Assembly (NCBI GenBank): GCA_964035795.1
Contig: OZ038321.1
Coordinates: 20,586,283-20,650,282, forward strand
Source: Pterobdella sp. o SKG-2022
Lineage: Eukaryota; Annelida; Clitellata; Hirudinida; Piscicolidae
Reading direction: 5' to 3'
DNA: 64,000 nt
Of the stretch, positions 50,530 through 61,800 are shown piece after piece; position 1 is the stretch's first letter, and each line of letters starts with the position of its first letter. Both the position numbers and the translations under genes were made by a program. Below the pieces are notes generated by a model, which did not search any database, was not told the origin of the DNA, and was given only the letters and a program-made list of their open reading frames with translations.

Positions 50530-52273
50530 TTAAAAATCGGTAAGCTGGTGAGGAGTATCTGAAGTTGTTGTTTTTGGGAAATAAATAACAGGATCGAAAA
50601 TGACAATTGGTTTGTATTCATTTGGCTTCCCAAACTGTTTTTTCTGCAATATTATTTATGAGGATTCTGTTTATTAATGACAAAAAAAAACTATGAAAAA
50701 GAAACTTAATCACCATCAAGTTTAGCTATATAAGATTAACACATGAATCATTTAATCTAAAACCCTTCCTTATTGTTGTTTTCGCAAAGTCATTGCTATA
50801 CAAATGAGTGCTTCTTGAAAAAGGAAAAGATGCTGATTTTGATTGGACGATTTATAGATTGCTAGATTTAGTTATTATTGAATATAAATATAATGGTTAT
50901 TCGAACGTTAGAGAAGAGTGGAATGTTGAAGATTTTCTTTTTATTATTTTCAAAAGATGTGACTTGCTCTTCCAACTCATCAACTTGCTTCTTCACCATA
51001 TCAACAAACGCCTTATTATTAAATAAAATCAATAATATATCAATAAATTATTCAAAAAAATTATCCTATATCTTCTTTTGATTCTCAAACTTATATAAAA
51101 CGAAAAATATAATATTTATTCATGAATTATTAAAATTATTCTTTTTTATTAAATGAAGTAATTTTTATTTTTCCTACAAATCCCTCACTTCAAGTCTGTC
51201 TGTATAATCGAAATATTCATGTAAAACAGCCACAGAAGATAGTGTCTTTTTTAGAGAATCTCTCATCTGAAAACTGCCTTGCCTCATCTAAAATTGTAGA
51301 ATATGAAAGACTTTTGATAAGGTACTGGGGTTTAAACAGTTTTTAATGTTAGGATACTGAAAAATAAAATTGAACATCTGGAAATTTCAATAAACTAAAC
51401 TTTATATTTCTTAATTTTATATATATCATATTCTTTCATTTAGTTGTGTCAACACGATCAATGCCAAAACAATTGTATAAACTGAATGTAAAGCTGACAT
51501 TATACATATAATATTAATAATGGAGTTTGATTAGCTTCAAAAATGTGGGCCATGTACCCATCTTTTAAACTTGTGATTATACTTATAAAAAATAACTAAA
51601 CACCAGAATAGTTCAATATAAATTTTAAATCAGTTTTTTTAAACCCAGAGTTAAATAAAACCCAGTTACAAATGAAGCACCCATAGCTTTGAAAAAAAAT
51701 TTTCTATCATTTCAAGTTTATCATATGCTTTTTATCTTCAAACATCATTAATCAATTTAAATAGACTTGACTATAAAGCTAAGAGTGAATTCTCACAAAA
51801 ACTAAAAAATTATCTAAAATTTCACTCTTGAATAATCTATTTAAAATCTGTAGTAAAGAGGTCCACAAACTTCTTGAAACCAATGCCATTATGAGCAAGT
51901 GTATTTAAAATATTAAAAAAACACTATAGCATCATATTTGGAAAAATATAAAGCTAGAACTTTGAAGTAAAATTCTAAAAAATATAAACTTAAACAAAAA
52001 GCTTCTGCCATATCAAAGTGAATAAATGAAATTTTGAAAACATAAAGAAAAAAAAAATAAAACCTTTTCAGCTAAATCTACAATAGTTTCAGCATTTTTT
52101 TCTCCTTCATTCAATACTTCTCTGACTTTGCTCTCGAATATCATTAATTATTGTATTTTAAAAGAATCTTTTATTCATATGACACTAACTTTTGAAACTC
52201 CATTGATATTTGTAAGATGAGAATAACTTTTATGAGACTTGTTTATTTCTTCATCTAATCCATTATCAATCAT
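50530..52273 (-). CDS. Unrecognised small coiled-coil protein, six exons
   Basis: Minus-strand exons 52273-52190, 52132-52064, 51923 to about 51869, 51287-51189, 51011-50907 and 50643-50530 join at GT-AG sites, giving about 175 residues. The Met at 52273 opens MIDNGLDEEINKSHKSYSHL; exon 2 has SKVREVLNEGEKNAETIVDL; exon 3 CFFNILNTLAHNGIGFKK; exon 4 MRQGSFQMRDSLKKTLSSVA; exon 5 KKQVDELEEQVTSFENNKKK; the end is KPIVIFDPVIYFPKTTTSDT then PHQLTDF and stop. It is mostly predicted helix with heptad-like stretches, with no signal peptide or membrane segment. The exon 3 donor is ambiguous (GTTTGT in phase 2, or GTGGAC in phase 0, which fits exon 4); a further small exon may lie between. I do not recognise the family. 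Confidence 0.6.
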
Positions 52274-52792
52274 TTTGTAAAAAAAATCTTTTAGATGATA
52301 TGAAACTAAGATTTACTTTTAAGGATTTATCTTTACATCATTTTGGTAAAAACAAATTAATTAAGATAATTTTGAAGTTTTTATTTTAATTTAATTTAGT
52401 ATATAATATAGAATTTTACTGAAAAATTGGAAGGCGTTGGACAAAATTTTGTAGTTTTCTACACTAGTTAGAATTCTTTGAAATATTTATTTTCTCAATA
52501 TATTATAAATGTTTTTTTTTTCAATTTTTGGTGTTTTTGCAACTAGATTTTTAAAAAATATTCTTTATTAGTATTACGTAAGATTTATCTAGAAACACAT
52601 TTTTATCGTTGCCGTTAAAAAATTTCTAGTTTCATAGAACCAATAAGTTTAAATAATTTATTTTTGTAAGAATGGATCAAATCATTTTCAATAAACATTT
52701 TGATGTGAAACTTGAAGATTTTTTCAGTCTTATTTTATTAAGCTTTTGTTTACGGCTAATTTGGTCCAATTCTCTCGGTAGTCTGTTGCTAA

Positions 52793-52999
52793 GTGATTCG
52801 ACCCTATGTGCGGGACTTGAATCTCGAAGAAGTCGCTCATAAACTCGTGTTTTGGCATTTACCCGAAGGAAAGCAAAACAGAGAAAAAAGAAAAATGACA
52901 TGTGTAGATGCATTAATGATAGATACGGAAACAGAAAGTATTAATCAACTTTCGAGAAATATAAATGATGAAGAAAACCGGAGAGAGTTAACGCTGTAA
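52793..52999 (+). mobile_element. LINE C-terminal fragment
   Basis: The plus strand reads HKLVFWHLPEGKQNREKRKM and TCVDALMIDTETESINQLSR, then NINDEENRREL. The pattern (basic PEGKQNRGRRK-type segment, DxL..DT, WR near the end) is the usual C-terminus of craniofacial-protein-like LINE reverse transcriptases. Only this end is present. Confidence 0.65.
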
Positions 53000-53629
53000 G
53001 CGTATGAACTGAAGGATAAAGATCATTGCATTGAAAAATAATAGATTATATTATAAATCGACAAATACAATTTTTATCTGAAACATGACAACTCTAGAAT
53101 TTATCCCACCAACTAATCACAACAGACTGTACAATAATTTGTTTTTCTCATCTATTAGTTCACTAGTACTTCATCTTTGCTTATTACACGTTCATTTTCT
53201 TAACTCATTTTAACTTTAGCATTTCAATCGAATTTGATTGCTGGTATAATTTGCATACAATTTCTCATTAATATTTTTTATATCAAAATTTTTGAATACC
53301 ACTATCGCGTTTTATAAGTATAATTATCAAAATATTAATTTTTTCATTAATACACACTTATACTCTTCATCTCCTTGCTTGTTATTACTGTTTAATTTTT
53401 ACTTCCTAATTCATAATAGTCCACATGGAGTAACGCCCTGTGAAACTTATCCTTTTCACTACCGAAAAACAAGATAGAGGAGACCGAATGGTCGACTTAG
53501 TTAATGAAATCCTTTGATAACGTGAACCGGATTAATGGATTTTTATGCTGATATAAATTTTTTTAAAATCTCAGTTTTTAACTTTTACATTAGTATTTTA
53601 TTATTAGAATATTACTAAATATATTCTTG

Positions 53630-55690
53630 CTTTATTTTACTCCAAGCATTCGAGTCGTGGGTGGTTGCTTTTCAGGTTTCCATCAAGACCCTGTAGTTCT
53701 TCAAGAACTCAGCCGTTTTCACAGAGTTGGTCCACAGACTTTCGAGTCACAGTCTGGTAAGTATTTTAGGGCAAGTGAAAAGGTGTTGGGTGTTTTGAGA
53801 ATGGGTGTGGCAAAGTGGGCATGATGGTGAGATTTTGTTGAGGCATGAGAAGATGAAAGGCGATTTTTTATCAGATTTGGGCGAGAGTGCGTCGTGTGTG
53901 CTGGTCTAAAATGGTTTCTGAGTCGTGTATGGGTGGGAGTTGCTTGTTGCGGATTTTGTGTCGAGTGGGTGATATCTATTCTTGAACTATTTTTGTGTGT
54001 ATTGTTTACATGTTGTTTTTATTTGAGCTTGGGTGGTGGATATTTTTATGGTTTAGTTGATGTTGTTGTTGAATGAGGATTGTTTTTTGTATTATGGGTT
54101 AGTGGGTGTAATGGGTAGGTAGGGTTTGAGGCTTTATGTATGAGTTGTGAGACGTGGAGTTCGAGGTGGGTTTGAAGTGGGAGGATTTTGGTTTTTGAGT
54201 GGAGGTGTTGGGTGCTGGTGTTTTGTGTACAGCCCGTGATTGTTCTCAGAGCTACGTTTTATATTTTTATAGTTTTTTTGAGAAAGGTGGGAATAATGAT
54301 GATTGACAAAATAGTGTTAGCGTATTCGATGATTGGAAAGAGTAGTGTTTTGTAGGAAGTAATGAGTGTATCCTTGCTTTTGCTCTAATGTGTTAGTATT
54401 AGGAGTTTCATAAAGTCGAGTGATTTTGGGCCTGTGTGGTGGTGTTGTTTGTGTGGCTGAAGAAGCTTAGTTCGGGGTCAAAAGTAAGGCCAAGAATAGT
54501 GGGGTTGATGGTGGTGGGAATGGGGGTTTTGCTTATGTGGATGTTCAGTGGTTTGTTGTATTTTGAGAGGTCGGGTCATGAGTGTGGTTTTGATTTTGGT
54601 TGAATTGATTTGGAGATTGTTGGTGTGAGTCCATGTGTAAATTTTATTTGGATATGGGATAAGGTTTTGGGTGGCTGTGTTGATGTTTGGATGAGTTGAG
54701 GTTATGGGGATGTCGTCTGCATATGTGATGAGGTTGATTGAGATGTTCTTAGAGAGAGGAACGTCTGACATATAGGTTGAATAATGTATGTGATAGGACG
54801 CACCCTTGGGGAACTCCTGCTTCAATATTTGTGTGTTTGGATGTTTGGTTGTCATATGTGATGTTGTGTTGGCAGCCTTTTAGGCTTTTGGCCAAGAATT
54901 TTATTATGGTTGTAGGTATTTGAGTAATTTGTATTTTGTGGATGAGTTGGTGGGTGTTGACCGTGTCGAATGCTTAGGTAATGTCGAGTGCGGTGAGGAT
55001 TGTTCTCTTTGGGGGTTGTTGAAGCCAGTGATTATAATGTTGTTTTTTTGAAGTGGGAGAGTATGCTGCTCTGAAACCGTGTTGATGTGTTGGGAAGGTT
55101 ATGTTATTGGTGATGTATGGAAAGATGTTTTTTTTTAGTTTTTTTTGCTATGAGAGAGAGAGTAGTGCTATTGGTCGGTATGAGAAAGGGCATGAGAGGT
55201 CTTTGTTAGGTTTGGCGTAAAGAATGATTCTGGAGGATTTCCATATATGGGGTATAGTGTTCGTATTGATTGAAGTGTTGAAAAACTTGGTTCGGTGTTT
55301 GATGGCTATGGGTCTTTGGTGTTTGAGGGGTCTGATGTTTGTGTTATTGGGTTCTGTAAAACTGTTGTTTTTTGAGTGTTATATGGCTTTTGTGATTATT
55401 TTGAGGTTGGTGTGAGTGATTTGGTGTGTTTATTGATTATTCTGTATGTAGTGTTGAAAGAGTGTGTTGAGGTTGATTTTTAGTGTTCATTCAGTGTGTT
55501 GGCTTTTATTTTATATCGGAAAGAGCTGTTTTGTTGTTGGTGGGGGTGGTAATCTTTTTGGGTTGGGAGCTTTTACTGGTTTCCACGTGGGATTTTTTCT
55601 TGTGGTCCCAGTCTGCTTTTAAGTGCTTTTCCTATGTTTTTGCTTTTATACTTGATTGTATTTTTCATAGTATGTTTGGTTGAAAATTTG
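53630..55690 (-). mobile_element. Jockey-like non-LTR retrotransposon remnant
   Basis: On the minus strand the reverse-transcriptase core is readable: the IEAGVPQGCVLSHTLFNLYM-type box near 54830-54770 (broken by one frame change), then ISINLITYADDIPITSTHPN with the YADD catalytic box near 54720, and LQINSTKIKTTL near 54600. Upstream, AFDTVNTHQLIHKI is visible near 54960. The strand composition is strikingly skewed (C and A on the coding strand), unlike the surrounding DNA. Frameshifts and stops show it is dead. Confidence 0.75.
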
Positions 55691-56274
55691 GAATCTTTGG
55701 GTAAGTTCAAGACTTAGCTACTACTTTATATTACTTTCAAAACTACCACTAAAGATTAATTTAATTTGATCAATAGTTTTTTCTAGTAAATTAAAAACTA
55801 AACATTTAGATTCTGTACTTTACTTCATAAAATAAATCATTCTCAAAAGGTTTTTTTAAAAGCCATTCAGTTTTTTACTAAAATTTCATTTTTCTATAAT
55901 TGGTTTGAGTTAGAGTTAATACATGGTTTTTTTAGTGAAAGTTTTGGATATTTGAATGTAAGGTATATAACCGTTTCCACAAAATTAGAAGTCTAAATGT
56001 TTATTATTATGAAAATCTCAAGAGAAAAATTTTTAACGAACAATGCAAAATAGTTAAAACTTCAATAAATAAACTAAAACAAATCTTATTGAAAAATTAT
56101 TCAATTTTTTTAAATTGTATTTCAAGTCAAATGTTTAAAAATTTTTATATTATTAATAAAAATATGAATTTTTTTGAATAAATTAACAAAAAAACTACAT
56201 CAAAGAAAAATTTCAATAAAGACATTTTCAAGAAACTGGAACTAAGAATAAACTCTTTCCCAATGTTTACATAC

Positions 56275-58797
56275 CATATCAAAACAGTTGAAAAGCCACA
56301 TGTTTTGTATGAAATTGTATCTTTCTTTTCTGAACGTGATCTCTTCCAGACTTGAAACAATTTACAAAAATTTAGTAATAGTGATATATAATATTTATAC
56401 AGTATATTTTATGAAAAAAATATTGATAAACATTTTACCTACATGCTTGATCTCAGTGGTATAAAATATAACGATGTATAGATACATAATTTTTATGTTC
56501 AAATGAAAACGCTTTTAGAAGTTTATTTTATGCCATGAAGCTTTTCGTAAAATGAACTTGCATTATAAACTCAAGTGTTTTCATTTGAATATTTACGTTT
56601 GGCTCGAAGAATCAAAACACAATTTTTAGTTGTTGATATATTTATAATAAAACCTATTATAATCCTATACACATTTTTAATGATATGAATAATAATTATG
56701 TATGAAAACATACTTTACAAAATAATTTTGGTCGTGTTCGTTCAAATATGGGCTATCGTATGTTATAGTTCTGTTTTGCCATACTATTTTTAAGGCATTC
56801 TCGTAAGGAGTGAAAAACACACAAGTTCCTCTTCCACAAACCTCCTGATGCTATAATGATTCCAAGATAATTTATGAATAAATCATAAATTGAGTTTTTG
56901 AACTATTTCTCTATTTTTTCTTTTAGTTAATAAATTAAAATTATATTAAAACATTACTTCATGAATTTTAGTACGAGAGTAACAAATTAAGCACATTAGT
57001 TCTTGTAGCCAAGGGTGATTGTTAGCTTCCATCCTATGGTATTGTGGATTTGAAATGATGTTCAAACAAAAAAAAATGAAGTAACTTTATTTTGTCTTTG
57101 AAAAAGTCCATAAATCTTGTTGGCAATGGCACCAACTGTGGAGTTTTCCAATCTGTTGTCAACACTTTCTCTATGAGCTGTGATATTGAAAAGTTTGTGA
57201 AACATGAATTTTATTTAAATTTTATGAAAAATAATTATATTTTGAATTTTTACAAACTTAAAATAAATTGTATGACTAAATTTGAAAAAATATATTGACC
57301 ATAAAAGACAGAAAGTTGAATTTAAAAACAATTTTAATGAATAGGCACTCAAGTATTGTTAGGGTAACTTGGTGTTAAGTTAAATTACCTCGAAACCTTC
57401 ACTACGCCTTATGAGAAAGTTGGTGTGTTTGCAGAACTTTCCCAAATAAAGATTAACTGTGTCTTTATTCCAACCAAAACATCTTTTAAAATGCGTAATA
57501 AAATTTGTGAATAATTTATACTTCAAAAAATTTCTTTATACTTGATACTAGAAAAACCTTCTCCCGAAAATTTTCTTCCAAGTAAACTTTTATAAATATC
57601 CCATAAACTCATGTTTTCTATATTCTGTGGTTAAATAAATTTTTAGATGAAAAAAATTAATGATAAATATAATTTGGAAAATCTATAAGTAGAAAACTTG
57701 TTTGATATGATTGGAAGTCTAATTTGTATCCTTTTGAGATTATGAATTTTTAGCATTAAGTGAAATTATTATGAAGACTTGTTTTTGACATAAAACTTTT
57801 ATATACACACTTGGTATGAATCATCGGTCGGGTAAACAGCACAAGAATAGAGGGTGGAAGCAAACTTCAAAAAATCCTTCAAACAGATTTCGAGTCTTTC
57901 TTTGAAAGTTGATGCTCTTTTACTGCTATCCTGTATAGTAACAAAAACTCAACTACTTAAAAGTTGATTTTCAAGTTAATTACCTTTTTAGATGGAGTTT
58001 CTACTAAGGAGTCCATCAGAAAAACCAGTATAAAACCCAGTTCGCATTCAGAGAGATTGTTATCTTCGATAAAATTTTTCACTTCTTGTTTATCACAAAA
58101 AGAGACCATCCACGCCAGTGAATGTAAAAGATATAAGTTTAAAAAATAAACCACTGTTTGCTTCAAAGTATCTATAAAAGAAAAAATAAATGTTCATCTA
58201 AGCTTAATTTTTCAAATGAATTTAAGACAAAGCCCAACGCACTAAGAGAAGGATCAGAAATCAAGAGCAAGGTGTAGACTAAGAGATGCTTGACATCGAT
58301 CAAAGCTATGTTTCGCGTCCTTAAACTATTTTTAGTCAATGAGGTTTTTTTATTTCATTTGATTAAAAAAATGTATTTACTCTTTTTTGCTTTCAGTAAT
58401 AACTTTGAGAGTTTTTCTAACTTGGCTTGTTTCAACGGGGTGTAACCTTCCGAAGCTTCTACATAAGGTATAGACTACGTTCAAGTTGATTTTCTTAGAA
58501 GGTTTGAAAGGCTTTTCAAGATTTTTAAGTACGCGTTTGTTCATAAGATACAGCTCGATGTTGTTTCTATGATTTTTAAAAATAGTTTTTTTCATAAATA
58601 GTTATTGATTTTTCAACTAAGCAAAAATTTAAAAATAATTCTATATAAAAGAAACACCGGGAAAACTCGGCCTAGTAGACCTCATTAAACGTAAGCTTAT
58701 CAGGTTTATAACCCGATGATGATACTATAAGTTTTAATAATCTTCTTACAAATAAGGTATTTCAAAGGAAGTTTCCTTAGTGTTTCTTCAACATATA

Positions 58798-58877
<80 letters not shown>

Positions 58878-61800
58878 TTTATCGAGGCTATAAATCAATA
58901 TAAAAACATCACATTTTCAATTGAAATTAAAGTTGAACAAAACTCTTTTCAATTGATTGAAATGCTTAATATTGAAAATTTACTTTATAAGGTAATACTT
59001 CCCAAATTATCATTTATCAACCTTAAAATGTCAACGTAATATTCATAACTAGGTTTTTCATTGCATGCCACGCCATGGAAATAGCCGTACCAGGGCGTCA
59101 TGACATTAGACAACCTCGCCTTGAAAAACGTTGAAAATGTTGATATGAATAAATAACGTAACGTTTTTATCATAATACTATATTTCAAGAAATTTTTGGT
59201 GCCTCAATGTAATTTCTTCAACAGTCGAAATTTTTACTTAGTCAAACGGTCAAATTCTTGTCTCAGTAAGCAATTTGAAAATTATATTCAAATAGATAAA
59301 TAAAAAACTTTTCAAATTTATTTTACTCTTGGATGGCTTACATACTTGTGTTGGTGGGGTTTCATGTCGTATTAATGAATATAATGGAAATTTTGAACAA
59401 TACCTTTCTAAAGTTTATCAGAATGTGTTCAACATGCTCATACGATGGCTCCATCACATCTCCATCAAAATGAAGTGCTTGTTCGGGAGGAGGATACACA
59501 CAGTTGCACAATTGAGAACATTTTGGACACCAGAATTCACGTTCATGATATTCAAAATATTTTGGCGTTCTTTTAAACTTTGTCTTGGTGATACAATGTA
59601 AAAATTAATAATTTAATACATAGAAATTTTTTTTTTATGAATATATATAATTAAGTTCGCCTTGAAAAGTAAAAATTTTTATCAAATAAAGTTAATATTG
59701 AAAAAAAAATCGTAATTTTTGAAGGAAACAGAATACTGGATCAGATTTTGAAAATTGATTTGAATGAATCTAACTAGAGTGGTATCCATATGTTGTTTGA
59801 AGCAATCAGAGTGTATGATGTGGTCACAGGTTTGTAGCCAGAGAGAGTCGTACCATTCCGATGATTTTTCCTATTATAACAAGTGGTGAGAAAAATAAGC
59901 TCAACATTTAAAGTAGAACAACTTACATAGTCAGGCAGCATCTTTCCAATAAAATATTTAAAGATTGTGAAGTTGTACTCATATGTATCTTCAGGGTCGT
60001 GGGACATGACCTCGTTAGGTTTGGAAAGTCTGTAGCCCAATACTATGAAATGTTTATGAACCACATAAAAAATAATTTCCAAGATTTAAATGTAAAATTT
60101 AACAAATGAAAAAATTTTGGAACGTAGCAATAAACTTTTTGTTCTAGTTAGCAATCCGATCACAAAAAACGGTCTGGTATCAAAATCCTCTAGATCTTCC
60201 AGACAATAGCAACATTTAGGTAGCTCCACATTTTCTTCTTCGGTGTCATCTTTTACCGTATCTTAAAAAAATATAAAAAATTGTTTTGATGAATGATATG
60301 GAATAGAATTTGGATTAAGTTAATTTTAAAGATAAGTAATAAAAAACCAATAGAAAAACTTAGTTTTACAACTCAAGTCAAAATATATATAGCCCATAAT
60401 TTTTTATTGACTAATCAAATCCGCGCTCAATTCTAAAAACAACCAAATGATGAAACGAAATTTTTTTATTTAATAACTTCCGCTTTTAAGAAACACAAAC
60501 AGTAGTGGGTAGAACTTTGCTCTTTTACCTCAATTTAATGAAAAATCATTTATATGGCTCAAGTTTATTCTGTGCAGAACGTGTTGATAACTCGTATCAA
60601 ATTTACTCAAAATTTTACATTTTCTTCTTTAAAAACCCAACAGTATGGTTTCAACTTCCATTAAAATTAAAAAAACATTTTGAAATTTAATTGATATATA
60701 AAAAAATATAAAGGTAATCTTTGATGAAAATATATCTGCCTCAAATATGAAAGGCACATTAAAAGTTTATTATTTTGGACGCATGCTGTCGATTTTTAAT
60801 TTTTTGTATGAAAACACATATTTAAAGCTTTTAGATTATTAATTGTCAATATTTTTGTTTACAAACCTATATTTAACTCTTTCAACGCCTTTTGCTTTTT
60901 CATTTCCATTTCCTTTTTGAGTTTATCTTTTTTCTTTTGGATTAAACGTTTTCTGTGAAAATTTATAGCCAATTAATTTTTAGTAAACTTCTATTTTCTT
61001 CACTTCAGGAAAAAATTTTTCCATGAGCCTTTAAAACCCAAAAACTACTGCAGGGCTCAGATTTTATGTGTGAAAACAAAAAAATGTCGTTAAAAACTTG
61101 CTTTAATTCTATTATTTTTTAATAACTTTTGCTACAAAAAAACAATAAAAGTTGAAAAAAATATCATTTTAACAAAGCAATCCAGCTGTATGCCTCAATA
61201 CAATCATTGAAACCAATACAGAGTGCTGTAATCAGCCTTTTGAGCAAAAGAAACTATAGCAGCGTGTCATGAGCAACCACGCTGAATTCAAATGAAAAGT
61301 TTAGATTATTCATGAATCTATCATCAGCATCGAATAACAAGAGGGAAAATAAGATAGAAGTTTTCAACAAAACACTTACAATTTAAAATGACTCGCTCTC
61401 AAACACAAGCACTGATTTCCAAGTGGGGAAAAAAAACATTGACAAAATTCAAAAAATATTATTCAAAATTGCCTTGCTTCTTCTTTTGCCTTAGCGTCTA
61501 CCGGTTTAGCTTTTTTGTTTTCAGCTTCTACATATTGATCTACAAAATCTTTTATTCTTGGTCCCATTTTTGTAAGTTTGTCTAATACTTCTCCTATGAA
61601 CATCTCAGCGCCACCAATCCGAGGACCATCAACTTTCTCTGAACCATATTCTTTTGCATCAGGACCTCCTGCAAATTATATTTTAAAACAATGTATTTGT
61701 TTCAAACAACAAAAAAAGTATTTTTAGTAAAAAATTTTAAAAAATACTGGATTATTTCTTTTTGATGTAATAAAATGTTATTAGATACTATAATGATAAA

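Larger units (their letters stand above)
52274..56274. other. Intergenic stretch occupied by LINE remnants
   Basis: About 4 kb between two minus-strand genes. It holds a short plus-strand LINE end (52793-52999) and a roughly 2-kb minus-strand LINE (53630-55690), which stands out as G/T-rich on the plus strand. The remaining few hundred bases on either side are featureless AT-rich DNA. Confidence 0.6.

Noticed and set aside
55224..55683. Val/Leu-rich plus-strand frames
   Set aside because: They are antisense to the A/C-rich minus-strand LINE.
59329..59601. A plus-strand 90-codon frame with cysteines
   Set aside because: The opposite strand encodes the RING-closing exon of the UBR gene with WCPKC and in-phase splice sites.
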